In this document: positions 41,498-52,459 of the stretch, piece by piece | How the letters are laid out: each line of letters starts with the position of its first letter | How positions within the stretch are numbered: position 1 is the first letter of the stretch | Assembly: GCA_036172665.1 (NCBI GenBank) | Contig: CM069875.1 | Coordinates: 22,475,806-22,539,805, forward strand | DNA length: 64,000 nt | Origin: Prosopocoilus inquinatus | Taxonomy: Eukaryota; Arthropoda; Insecta; Coleoptera; Lucanidae | Reading direction: 5' to 3' | Made by a program: the position numbers and the translations under genes | The notes under the pieces: model-generated | What the model saw: the letters and a program-made list of their open reading frames with translations, nothing else | What the model was told of the DNA's origin: nothing | Databases searched by the model: none

Positions 41498-41798
41498 TGA
41501 GGATTAGAAGTATATTTTTACTACTGTGTAAGGTGCTAATATATATTTTTACTACTGTGGAAGTTGCTAATATATATTTTTACGATTAAAGTATTTATCT
41601 TTAAATTATGAGGTTTGTGTAAGATGGTATACCTATAAATTTTTTTGAAAATAAAATCTATTTTCAACTACAAACTAGAAATAAAACACGTTTTATAAAA
41701 GTATTAAATATATTACTTAAAATCGAGAGAGAATAAAAGTTGAGACACCTATAAAACTGATCCCTTTGGTAATTTGAATGTAGTCTTTCTGTTTGAAA
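41498..41798. other. Shared 3' flank of the ACADS-like and N-acetyltransferase genes
   Basis: A short tandem repeat lies at 41512-41583: two and a half copies of a unit of about 33 bp containing TATATTTTTACTACTGTG. Stop codons of the convergent genes are 301 bp apart, so the 3' UTRs may overlap. Confidence 0.6.
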
Positions 41799-42764
41799 TT
41801 AAAAATCTGGTTTTGTTACACATTCCAGCTGATACATTAGCAGAGTTACGGCCGTGCCAATTAACTGTTTATGATACATTTGTTTCATGGTAAAACTGAA
41901 ATTTAATATTATTAATTTGTAAAATATTTGTAATAATATAGGCATACCCAGTATTCATAAAAAGTTGTCTAGCATTTTCTTGACATTCTGATATCGCTAA
42001 TAATATACTTTCATATCTCTGAGTTCGACACCACTGTTGGACGGTTCTTACTAGCAAATGAGCAACACCTTTTTGTCTGTAACTACATAATAAAAAGAAC
42101 TTCAGTACACTTATATTAAGTACACTACAGAAAGTACCTTTTATCAACAGCAAGCCTAAATAACCAAGCAGAATGATCTGCATTGGTAAATCTTGATGTT
42201 GCGACAGTACCAATAATCTAAAATAACATTACGTAAAAAAAAATTTAATTCTTAAAGGTATGTTAACCTTTCTTTTATATTTTGCTAAATCCAATCCTTC
42301 TTCATTCATCTTTGTCTCTGGTATTATACGATAAGTTAAATTTTCTGGTTTTTCAATTGAAAAGTATGGCTCGAATGCTTCGGCAACCCAACACTGCAAT
42401 GGTCTCTTACCATAGATGATTTCCATAGCTTTCATTAAAAACGAAACATAAACCAGTAGAAATATAATAAAAATGACTAACGGAATTGCTAGAATGCAGT
42501 AATATAACGGCACAGACATAAAAATGAACATTATAGCGGCTGACATCACAATTAATTGGAATGTAATCTGCAGGTAAATGATAAATTAAAAAACTTGAAT
42601 AAAAAAACGACAAATAGATGTATACGTACTTCTTTTGTTAAAGCATTATACCAAGCTGGTACAACATTTGATAAATATGCTTTGCGGATAACATTATTTA
42701 TTGAGGGAATATCCGACGTTTTATATTCCCTGATTACAATGTAATTCATCGCAACTGCTTGCAA
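41799..42764 (-). CDS. NAT8-like membrane N-acetyltransferase, 248 aa
   Basis: Five minus-strand exons, 42630-42764, 42268-42567, 42138-42217, 41948-42082 and 41799-41895, join in phase to 248 residues. A hydrophobic hairpin at about residues 50-82 anchors the protein in a membrane (ER/Golgi in the vertebrate family). The C-terminal half is a GNAT fold, with the acetyl-CoA-binding RxxGVAHLL motif at the exon 3-4 border and the terminal QMYHKQLIG typical of NAT8-like proteins. Acceptor substrates in the family are lysines or cysteine conjugates; the substrate here is unknown. Reading through the fourth intron would give a different short tail, but the spliced form matches the family. Methionine 6 is an alternative start. 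Confidence 0.88.
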
Positions 42765-42811
42765 TACAAAATGTATATTAAGGTTAGACCTCTAAAATCT
42801 GGGCCTCTAGA

Positions 42812-43027
42812 CTGCGGTAAGTGAACGGTCGAAGTGGTCAGACCAAATCACGTGATCACTTTTCTCAATTGCTGATTGGTCAGAGGGTTTAGTCGGACCG
42901 TTGACTTGGCGATTCTGTGCAATTTGACCGCTCACTTAACTCGGCCCTAATCTCAGGTTGCGTTAAGTGAACAGCAATTCTGACCAATGTGGTCGGACTT
43001 TACAAACCGCTCACTTAACGACCACAG
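42812..43027. repeat. Palindromic MITE-like repeat with AAGTGAACGGTC motifs
   Basis: Inverted ends CTGCGGTAAGTGAACGGTC and (inverted) CTGTGGTCGTTAAGTGAGC, plus internal copies of TTAAGTGA(A/G)C. A related but diverged version occurs at about 25115-25257. The boundaries are approximate. Confidence 0.55.
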
Positions 43028-43169
43028 TTAATGGCTAGGTAGTAGAGATGGGCCAGGGAATGAACCCGGTGCATTGAGAGCACCCATATGGGTGCATACA
43101 TGAAAATACCGGGTGCATTCAAAAATTTAAACTTCCCGCGCAAATCGAACGAGAAATAACCATTTCTTG

Positions 43170-43970
43170 GGGTGCGTTTCGTTTGCACGCTCATACGCTT
43201 CAAGCGCTTCTGCTTACAAGCGCTATTTTCTGCTGTTTCCTTTGATGTTTAGTCGCATCAGGCGTTATAAGCAAAAGTGTTTCTTTTGGCTGTTGTGTGC
43301 ACAATAAATTCATAACCTTCACAACTTGTGCGATGCTGCAGTACTACAATTAATTATCTTCCTAAAGACGCTAAAGACCAACGCCTTTTAAAATATACAT
43401 TGTTAAATTTCACAAAAAAATGAATGACAGCAATATTTCAAAAGTAAATTTTGCAAACCTGTGCCAGTTTAAGTTTTATATCATTTGATCAATAATGGAT
43501 ATACAAGACAGGATCATTAGAAAAGATGAACACCTAAGATATCTGCTTGTCTGTATTTTGAAACAAAAATATAGTATGTCAGAAATAACGTGCACAGTTT
43601 TTTTAAAATCTGCCGCATAAAATCATTTTCTGTTATAACCATGAAAATTAACTTCATTAGTGAAATTAAACCAAACATAAATAGCTGCAACGCAATATTT
43701 ATAACCTACCGCTACTAGACTGCTACCTGTGTGAGGATGATCAGCTGATTCCCTCATACGTTCCATTTGTGGCATAAGCGCCATTAAGTACTCACGCTTT
43801 TGCCGCTCTACCTCGATGGAATAAGCGATTGTGAGCACAGACTATGACGTCACAATGACGTTTCCATATCGTCACCTAGCGTTTTGTGAGCGTTTGCAAA
43901 GCCAAAAGGAACAGGTTAAGCAATGCTTACAAGCGCTCAAAGCGAATAAGCGCGCAACTGAAACGCACCC
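43170..43970. mobile_element. MITE family E, copy 2 (801 bp, TSD TTG)
   Basis: GGGTGCGTTTC...GAAACGCACCC ends flanked by TTG (43167-43169 and 43971-43973), inserted in family C copy 5. It retains the conserved short frame (43623-43838, minus strand). Confidence 0.88.
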
Positions 43971-44172
43971 TTGATATTATTTAATTGTTTGCAGGAGGTT
44001 CACAGGTTTAATGTTTCATAGTTTGTGGTGAATAGCTGAATAGTAAACTTTTAAGTTTAAGCGGAAGCTTTGTAGCTTAAGATCTGAACAAAATGAGTCA
44101 GTTTTTGAAATTAACGTTACAAAATAATTGCCTAGCGATAGTGCGTACAAAATATATTGTATTTGGTGAAGA

Positions 44173-44632
44173 GATGGGCTATGCAATGAACCCGGTGCAA
44201 TGAAAGTACCCATGTGGGTACATTCAGCAGGGTGCATATATGAATGCAACGGGTACATTAAAAAATTTAAAATTCCCGCTCAAACCGGACGAGAAATTAC
44301 CTTTTCTTGGTGTTATTTAACCGCTTACAGGTGGTTTACAGGTTTATACGTTTCATAATCCGCGGTGGAGTGTTAGTTTTAAGTTTAAGCCAAAGCTTTA
44401 CAGCTTAAAATCTGAATAAAATATTGAATATGTTTTCAAAACTAACGTTAGGTTGGTTAAGTGTTACAAAGTAATTGTATATCGATAATCCACTCACAAT
44501 ATGTTATATTTGATATCATTTTCTATTTCTTATTTAAATGTAGGTAAATTGACAATGCACCGGGTGCATTGTGGGTACATTCCATGATTTCACCGGAGCA
44601 AATGAATGCACCGGGTGGAATCCCATCTCTAA
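44173..44632. mobile_element. MITE family C, copy 6, inserted inside copy 5, TSD ATTTGGTG
   Basis: AAGAGATGGGC...CCCATCTCTA flanked by a perfect 8-bp ATTTGGTG. The target ATTTGGTG(C/T)CATTT is the internal family C sequence, so one copy jumped into another. It is diverged by several per cent from its host copy. Confidence 0.85.
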
Positions 44633-44776
44633 TTTGGTGCCATTTTGAAACATTTTTTTATGACTTATGTAAATGTTGGCAACTGGGCAATGCACTCAAT
44701 GCACCGGGTGCAGTGTGTGCATTCCGTGATTCCACGGGTGCAAACGATTGCACCGGGTTGAATCCCATCTCTAATA

Positions 44777-45503
44777 AATACATATAAACAATTAAGTATC
44801 GTGAAAAGAATGTAAAAATTATCAATCATAACAATAATACAACTTGTTAATTTTTAAAAACAGAACACGAGAAAATAATCGAGGGCACTCAAGAATAAGT
44901 TTAGATTTTCGTCACTTCGTTCGCCGGGCAAGCACTCTGGCAACAATGTTTTAACTTTTCCACGTTCGCGGCATATCCAGTGAATATCCTGGAGTATGCG
45001 CATTAGAACGGCCTTCATAAACATGTTTACCTTTAGAAATATAAAATTCTTGAAGTGTTGATGAATAAAGTGACAACGAATATAAGCCACTTACTGCACT
45101 TTTGAGACGATGCCCTTGTTACCAGATTCGTCAAAAATTCAAATAAAAGAGGTCACATTGGAATTCAGTCAGGTACGTAATAGAGAACTGTTTTTTAAAT
45201 TTTTACTCTGCTATTACTACCTACATAATATATATGTTATTCATTCAGAGTAATATTAGCATCATTAGGTTAATGTTGTTTAAAATTCAGTATTTAACAT
45301 TTCAAATAAAATGAAATTGTGAGGTATTTTAATTTTCATCATATCAACTGTTTAGGTATTTAAAAATCCGGTAGCAATACCCATGAAAATATTGATTTGG
45401 AAAACTGTTTCGGTACAATTGTTGCTAATAAATGGGGAACGTTTGTTGAAGTGTTAAACTTGGACGTAACCTAACTTTTAAATGTCTGCATAACATAAAA
45501 CTT
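44777..45503. other. Intergenic stretch with candidate divergent exons
   Basis: A minus-strand frame of 78 codons (44854-45090) and a plus-strand frame of 21 codons ending at a good donor (45110-45172, GTACGT) start back to back, 19 bp apart. Codon composition looks protein-like, but I recognise neither. A plus-strand frame at about 45373-45469 (NTHENIDLENCFGTIVANKW) also looks coding-like but does not join in phase. These could be a degraded or partly missing gene. Confidence 0.3.
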
Positions 45504-47076
45504 GAGTGCGTTTCATTTGCGCACTTATACGCTTTGAGCGCTTGGAAGCATTGCTTAACCTGTTTCTTTTGGCTTTGCAAACGCTCACGTAGCGCTAGGT
45601 GTCGATATGGAAACGTCACTACGACCTACGACGTCATAGCCTCTGCTCACATCACTTATTACGGATGCGTTTCGTTTGTGCGCTCATACACTTCAAGCGC
45701 TTACGTTATTTTCTGCTGTTTCCTTTGGCGCTTAGTTGCATTAGGCATTATAAGCAAAAGTGTTTCTTTTGGCTGTTGTGTGCACAATAAATTCATAACC
45801 TTCACAACTTGTGCGGTGCTGCAGTACTACAATTAATTATCTTCCTAAAGACCAACTCCTTTTAAAATATACATAGTTAAATTTTACAAAAAAATGAATG
45901 ACAGCAATATTTCAAAAGTAAATTTTGCAAACCTTTGCCAGTTTAAGTTTTATATCGTTTGATCAATAATGGATAAACAAGACAGGATCATTAGAATATA
46001 TGGACACCTAAGATATTTGCTTATCAGTATTTTGAAACAAAAATATAGTATGTCAGAAATAAAGTGCACAGTTTTTTTAAAAATCTGCCGCATAAAATCA
46101 TTTTCTATTATAACCATGAAAATTAACTTCATTAGCGAAGTTAAACCAAACATAAATAGCTGCAACGCAACATTTATAACCTACCGCTACTAGACTGCTA
46201 CCTGTGTGAGGATGATCAGCTGATTCCCTCATACGTTCCATTTGTGGCATAAGCGCCATTAAGCGCTCACGCTTTTGCTGCCCTACCTCGATGGAATAAG
46301 CGATTGTGAGCACAAGCTATGACGTCATAATGACGTTTCCATATCGTCACCTAGCGCTTTGTGAGCGTTTGCAAAGCCAAAAGGAACAGGTTGAGCATTG
46401 CTTACAAGCGCTCAAAGCGAATATGCGCGCAAATGAAACGCACCCTACATCGAGGTAGGGCAGCAAAAGCGTGAGCGCTTAATGGCGCTTATGCCACAAA
46501 TGGAACGTATGAGGGAATCAGCTGATCATCCTCACACAGGTAGCAGTCTAGTAGCGGTAGGTTATAAATGTTGCGTTGCAGCTATTTATGTTTGGTTTAA
46601 CTTCACTAATGAAGTTAATTTTCATGGTTATAATAGAAAATGATTTTATGCGGCAGATTTTTAAAAAAAACTGTGCACTTTATTTCTCACATACTATATT
46701 TTTGTTTCAAAATACTGATAAGCAGATATCTTAGGTGTCCATATATTCTAATGATCCTGTCTTGTTTATCCATTATTGATCAAACGATATAAAACTTAAA
46801 CTGGTAAAGGTTTGCAAAATTTACTTTTGAAATATTGCTGTCATTCATTTTTTTGTAAAATTTAACTATGTATATTTTAAAAGAAGTTGCTCTTTAGGAA
46901 GATAATTAATTGTAGTACTGCAGCACCGCACAAGTTGTGAAGGTTATGAATTTATTGTGCACACAACAGCCAAAAGAAACACTTTTGCTTATAATGCCTA
47001 ATGCAACTAAGCGCCAAAGGAAACAGCAGAAAATAGCGTAAGCGCTTGAAGCGTATGAGCGCATAAACGAAACGCA
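45504..47076. mobile_element. MITE family E, copy 3, split by family E copy 4
   Basis: The left part is 45504-45662 and the right part 46446-47076. The right terminus is lost just after GAAACGCA, where the next repeat begins. Confidence 0.82.
45663..46445. mobile_element. MITE family E, copy 4 (783 bp, TSD TAC), nested in copy 3
   Basis: GGATGCGTTTC...GAAACGCACCC flanked by TAC (45660-45662 and 46446-46448). Host and insert are in opposite orientation, giving a local inverted repeat. Confidence 0.88.
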
Positions 47077-47079
47077 AAT

Positions 47080-47575
47080 GCAAAAACGACTTGTCCTATT
47101 ATTTGCAAATGCGATGTAAAGGACAAGTCGTTTTTGTTTGCAGTGGGAATGTCGAGCTACGTCTCTGCTGAAGAAGCCCCAAGCAGGGCTGAAACAGCTG
47201 TCCAGAGGCTGCTCGAGGTTCTCACTTCAATCAGAAACGATTTGCACAAAATTTTTCCAAAAACTTTCATTATGCTTTGACAGCAAGCATGGCCGCCTTG
47301 CATGGGGAACTTATTAGGAGCAAATCCCGTTTCAATTTGTCTATCCTACTGCAATGTCAGGTCAAAAAGCGAAAGTAAGATGTCGCTATTTTATCTATTC
47401 ATCACACTTACATCGCATTTGCGAATAAATAGGACAAGTCGTTTTTGTTTGCAGTGGGAATGTCGAGCTGCATCTCTGCTGAAGAAACCCCAAGCAGGGC
47501 TGAAACAGCTGTCGAGAGGCTGCTCGAGGTTCTTACTTCAATCAAAAACGATTTGCACAAAATTTTTGTTAATAA
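47080..47575. repeat. Tandem Penelope-like terminal repeat units
   Basis: Two head-to-tail copies start at about 47107 and 47420. Each contains GACAAGTCGTTTTTGTTTGC, then CTGCTGAAGAA...GGGCTGAAACAGCTG, then CTGCTCGAGGTTCT. Tandem partial terminal repeats are usual for Penelope-like elements. No reverse transcriptase is present. Confidence 0.5.
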
Positions 47576-48110
47576 TAGAGTTAGGTTGCGATAAGTTGGG
47601 TTAGATTGACCTTGACATTAGTTGCACTTTATTTTAATTTATTAAAAAAATATATATATTTTTAATTTTTCTTGTAATTTTTATACTTTTACTTGTGTTA
47701 GATGAAGTTGGGTTGGGTTGACCTTGTGTTTTGTTTAGTTTAACCATCAATTTTCACATTTTTTTAATTTTAAGTATTAAAAAAATACAGAAGGAAGTGC
47801 AACATGATTTAAGGGTGAGTTCAATTGATATCTTGAGAATTGTTAAGATTCGTTTTCATTTGTTTTAAATTTTTTACTTAGATTGAATGGAATTAGATTG
47901 AGTGCGGTTAGGTTTGGTTGACATAGATTCTTTTTCATTTAATTTTTTATTTTAATATTTTTATTGTTTTTCGATTTTAATTTTTTTGAGTAGAATGTAG
48001 TTCCGTTGGGTCCAGTTTGATTGACCTTAACGCAGGTCGAATTTCGCTTTAATCGTTTTTTAATTTTTTAATTTGTTGCATTTTAATTGTTTTACTTCAA
48101 TTGAATACAG
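47576..48110. other. T-rich intergenic sequence with recurring GGTTGACCTTGA-like phrases
   Basis: Loose repetition of TTGGGTTGACCTTG-type phrases occurs here and again at about 48000-48030, 48240-48275 and 49250-49285, at irregular spacing. No frame is convincing. Confidence 0.4.
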
Positions 48111-48234
48111 GGCCGTTTTCATATAATAGGACTTTAAATTTAAACTTACTTTAACCTAAAAAAATACATTTGTTTCCTTGTTCTTAAAGTGACTAAATTA
48201 AAGTTTCCTTAAAGTTCGATTATAAAAACGGCCA
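48111..48234. mobile_element. Short palindromic MITE, GGGCCGTTTTCAT family
   Basis: The ends GGGCCGTTTTCATATAATAG and (inverted) GGCCGTTTTTATAATCG enclose TTAAAGT-rich arms. A second copy (48352-48402 plus 49043-49137) is split by the CACGTG-rich insert, and a related one lies at 57964-58097. Confidence 0.65.
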
Positions 48235-48402
48235 ACAGTTAGATTAAGTTCAGTTGAGTTGGGTCGACCTTTGAGATTCGTCGAGCTTCATTTTTAAATT
48301 TTTTTGCTTTTAATAGTTTTAATATTTACTTTTTTAAAGTTTTTATTGATTTAAGGCCGTTTTCACAATAAGACTTTAAGGAAGCTTTAATTTAGAGTCT
48401 GC

Positions 48403-49042
48403 GGTTTTGAACGTGTACATAATGCACACGTGTGCACTGACTCCGTGTAATACATAATATTTACGAAATTCACGTGTAATTGTGCATTACACGTGTATTT
48501 AAATACTCGTGTAATTTAATTACACGTATATTTTTAGGTATCCGTTCGTACGTTCAAATCAAATGCCGCCTTGCATGGGGGACTCATTAGGAGCAAATCC
48601 CGCTTCAATTTGTCTATCCTACTGCAATGTTAGGTCAAAAAGCGATAGTAAGATGTCGCTATTTTATATGTTCAAATCAACGTACGTTACCTAGCAACTG
48701 ATATGTTTTTGTTTACCGATAGCGGGAAGGTAACTTTTATACAATGACAGTCAAAACAACAGCAATAATTGACAATAGTTTCCGCTCCATTTTGATGTTC
48801 AGCTGAATTCAGAAAAAAACGGGAAACGAAGTTCCAGTTGTATATTTCATTCTATTTGTCAATTAATTGCCTGCTTGACAATACCTATCAATAAAATATT
48901 AACGTGTAATATAAATACACGTGTAAAACAAATACACGTGTATTATAAATACACGGGTACCCGTGTATTTAATATTACACGTACTAAAATTTGAATCCGT
49001 GTATTATACGTGTACACGTGTACTGACACTGAAATAGAACCC
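48403..49042. repeat. Insert rich in ACACGTGTA palindromes
   Basis: Both ends carry clusters of TACACGTGTA-type units (48415-48540 and 48899-49022). The middle (48560-48670) is a fragment of the Penelope-like repeat. It lies inside a copy of the GGGCCGTTTTCAT MITE, so it is probably a mobile element with subterminal repeats. Confidence 0.55.
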
Positions 49043-49141
49043 TGTAATTTAAAGTCCAAAAGTCCAAAGTTTAAGAATAGAGAAACAAATATATTTTTTT
49101 AGGTTAAAGTAACTTTAAATTTATGAAATTGGCCCTTTGGT

Positions 49142-50356
49142 CGGATTCAGGTGTATTGGACGAAAGTCTTTGTTTTTAATTTTCTACTTCTAATTTAAGT
49201 TATTGCATTTTAATTTTTTATTGTTTTTTTTGCTTGGGTTAAATAGAATTGAGTTCAGTTGTTGGATCGAGTTTGGTTGACCTTGAGATTGTTTGACCTG
49301 CGCCTGAATAGTTTTTTAGTGAAAATATTTTGGCACTCTTATTGCATTGGTGCCCTCATGCCTTACTTACCTTGCTTACCGCCTTCCACTGACCCTGGTA
49401 AAACATGAACTTGGGATGCAAAAACATCGATGTTCTCAAAACATCGATACAATTGTGTGCATCCGTAATATGTATGTACCAGCCCTAGTGTTGGGCGATA
49501 TTTTATAAAGTATCGATATTAGGAATTGATACGTGAGTATAGTTCTTAAATATATTGATTCATAGTATCGATACTTTATAAAGTATCGATATTCGTTATA
49601 TCGAATAAATATCGATAATTTTTTTTTTAATTCAAAAGAAAGGTGTAAAGTGAAGCTAAATACTTTGAAAGAAGATTTCGTATTGCGTTTCCGTTTGAAT
49701 AAATATGAAATAAAAACAATGAAAATAAAATTTTATTGCCTGTAAAAAATAAATGAAATTACAAATTTTCGTTTAGTTAAATAGTGTTGTGAAATCAGAC
49801 AAGAAGAACCAAAGACTAATCTAATCACTTTATTAAGTAACACTCGATTTGTCTACAGGTACAAATTGTACCGACCTAATGTGTACATACTAGATCTAAC
49901 AAAATCTTACTTGATCTGACCTAAAGTTAATACTAACATAACGTTTTTATAGTGAGTATCAGAGAGGAGATTGTAAACAATACCACCCCAAAGCGACGCA
50001 GCAAAAAGGGAAGCTACGTTTGAGTCTGAACTGGATGTTATTATAAACCGTAAAATCAGGCTATGCTTATTACTGATCAAGGGCCCAAATAATGTGAGTG
50101 GATATTTACTAAAGTCTCCAGAAAAAGATGTAACATATAGTTATCTAAAATATTACAGAGAAGCATGCAGTAATAACTACAATAAAACTAAATTCAATAA
50201 TAGAGTTATTGATCTTTACGACACTATGAATGTATTTCTTGAACATTAGTTTAATTTATTTTCTAGAAAATAGTTTCTCTATTTTTTGTGTCTAGCTTCT
50301 TTTCCAGGTTTCTTGATTGATTGATTGATTTATTAATTCAAGTAAGAAATTATATA
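49142..50356. other. Intergenic, with a TATCGATA-rich patch
   Basis: From about 49494 to 49615 there are five or more ATCGAT-containing units, including GTATCGATACTTTATAAAGT in inverted pairs. No gene is recognised elsewhere in the stretch. Confidence 0.5.
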
Positions 50357-50664
50357 TTTTTTAAGATACTCATTCCGTGATTGTTGTTTAAATTAAAACT
50401 ACATTTTTCAGCAAACATTCAAACTATTTGACAAGAGTCTGCATACAACGTCAAGTGACATTTTATAAATAAGGACGTCACAGCGATTGAGAAGCCGTTC
50501 GAAACTACGTGATTTGTATTTGAATATTTTCGATTTTATTTATTAATTTAAGAGAATTATAAATGGAAATAGCGTACAAATTTCGAGTTTTCGCGTGTGT
50601 TATTAACAATAGTCTCTATTACAGAGCTTTATGCTGCAATTCTGAGCACTATCGTAACCATTGA
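50357..50664. repeat. Truncated duplicate of 53155-53497
   Basis: The two segments match closely across about 300 bp (for example GAAGCCGTTCGAAACTACGT in both). The copy at 53.2 kb has a 17-bp internal duplication of AGCAAACATTCAA. This copy ends inside the small MITE, at CGTAACCAT. Confidence 0.85.
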
Positions 50665-51479
50665 TTGATTGATTTATTAATTCCTTCTAGTTTCTTTTAT
50701 GCCAAATAACTTCATCCATGTTATTAAAGAAAATAAACCCGCTCATCTGCCCCATCCTTATCCGTAATTATTTTGCTTTTATTTTGTGTTTGTGTACTAG
50801 CTTGCTCGTTTGCTTGTCTGCCTACTAATTAATTATAGTGGTCAGGGAGCAATTTAAAATTGGTAAGAAAGACATTACTAAAAAGTATGTGCCACATATT
50901 TCTTGTTGAAACCTTCCTAAAACATTACATAATATTTTTAGAAATGTGCGTGTTAATCTATCGCGCATGATTCTCCGCGATGTACAAAGTAAAACATAAC
51001 ACCCAATCATCGTAAACCTATATCTCGCATCATTTATTTAAAATAAATCGGCGCGCCACTTCCTTTTTACAAGCGTCATTGAAACAAGTAGTATGTAAAT
51101 TTTGAAAAGCATCGCATCGCGGACGAAACACGTGTTGGTTCCTAAAAAAGTATTCGCAAAGATTTGGTGACGGGAACTGATTTGTGCAGTGGAAACTTTT
51201 TCGGTAATTCTGCAAATTTGCAATCAAAGACTCATGTTTATATGGTTTTACCGATAACCTTCTGCAGTAAGTTTATGCGCGAACTTCTGCAACTATCTTA
51301 ATTCGCTTTATCATATTACATAGTGCATATTGTATGTATGTAAGTCTGTTAAGAGAACACCTCTGGCCGAAATTTGCTGATAACGCAGTAACACGATATC
51401 CTGAATAGTTGAACAGGCGATATAGTTAGTTCCGTTTTGCTGGTAGATCTATACGCATGTGTTCACCGATTTAAAAAAT
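50665..51479. other. Region upstream of the candidate first exon
   Basis: Short minus-strand frames at 50825-51227 are unconvincing. The last 250 bp may be promoter and 5' UTR of the exon at 51480. Confidence 0.35.
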
Positions 51480-51563
51480 ATGGCATCTTTCGAAAATGAC
51501 AGCTGGCCCCCGACCTTTTATACAAACATGAACCCTGCTATAAGCAAACGAAATACTCCCGGG
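51480..51563 (+). CDS. Candidate first coding exon of an unidentified gene, 28 codons
   Basis: An ATG with AT-rich upstream sequence opens a 28-codon frame ending exactly at a strong donor (GGG|GTAAGT). The peptide starts MASFENDSWPPTFYTN and ends in KRNTPG, with balanced codon use unlike the surrounding AT-rich DNA. No following exon was found in the window, so if real the gene has a long first intron and continues beyond the right edge. The function is unknown. Confidence 0.4.
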
Positions 51564-52162
51564 GTAAGTTTTTAACATATCTTTCTTTATTTTTAAATTA
51601 TTTTAGTAGGCTACCCTATTCCGCAAGATAAATTTCAGCGGAAATCGTCGTTTATTTAATTTTTATTATGGTTTTAATTATTACCACTCAGTTACAATAT
51701 TTAATTCTCATTCAAAATATATACAGGATGTTTTGGAAAAAGTAAACGCTAAGTGCAACTGATGGCGTTATGGAATATCCATGAAAAAAACACGCGAAAA
51801 TTGACGAAATTGATGGAGGAGAATTCGTCTCCATCGTTTTCTGTACTTACCTAAATCTTCTACAAAGTCCTGAACAGCTGTTTTTTCTTTAAAGTTTTCT
51901 TGATTCATTTTAATAAATCAAACACAACTTGCTTATGTTTATATCGTGATCGTTTGAATATCTCAAACTACTTCGCGATCGGTAATCATCGCAAAGAAAA
52001 GGTATTCTATTGGACTGCAGTTTTTGTGGTTATAGTGTGAAAGTTTGAGCTTTGTAAACTTCTGCAGTTTCTCTTCCACACTGTCAATTTGCACTAACAA
52101 TAAGTTGATTATGAATAAATACGTAGCTACATAAATATGAATAAATACATAAGTACTTAAAG
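51564..52162. other. No gene recognised
   Basis: A TATACAGGATGTTTTGGAAA segment at about 51719 resembles the end of a mobile repeat; nothing else is identifiable. Confidence 0.35.
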
Positions 52163-52459
52163 GTTTGTTCGTTTGTTGGACTAATGCACACTGAAATTAT
52201 CTTCATCTCGTGTTAATACATGAAGTTAGAATACGATACAAATACTCTGAGTGTACACTAGTACCACAAGCGAACATACCGTAAACAAGGTCAAACTTTT
52301 GCAAGTACCAATTTGCGCTAACATTCTACACTAAGTTTATGTCTGTTCATTTATTGTACTAGTGCACATTCAAAGTATTTTCATTTTGTATTCATGTACA
52401 AAGCTAGAACAAGATACAGATACTCTGAGTGCACACTAATGCAACAAACGAACATACCC
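52163..52459. repeat. Two adjacent palindromic MITEs with GTTCGTTTGTTG ends
   Basis: Copy 1 (52163-52280) runs from GGTTTGTTCGTTTGTTG to CAAGCGAACATACC; copy 2 (about 52337-52459) from TATGTCTGTTCATTTATTG to CAACAAACGAACATACCC. Each is an inverted repeat around GTGCACACT...AGTGTACAC. The pair is a direct duplication with substantial divergence. Confidence 0.65.

Larger units (their letters stand above)
43046..44776. mobile_element. MITE family C, copy 5 (minus orientation), split by two later insertions
   Basis: The outer ends AGAGATGGGCCAGG (43046) and GAATCCCATCTCTA (44776) belong to one element. It is interrupted by family E at 43170-43970 and by a second family C element at 44173-44632. 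Confidence 0.78.
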
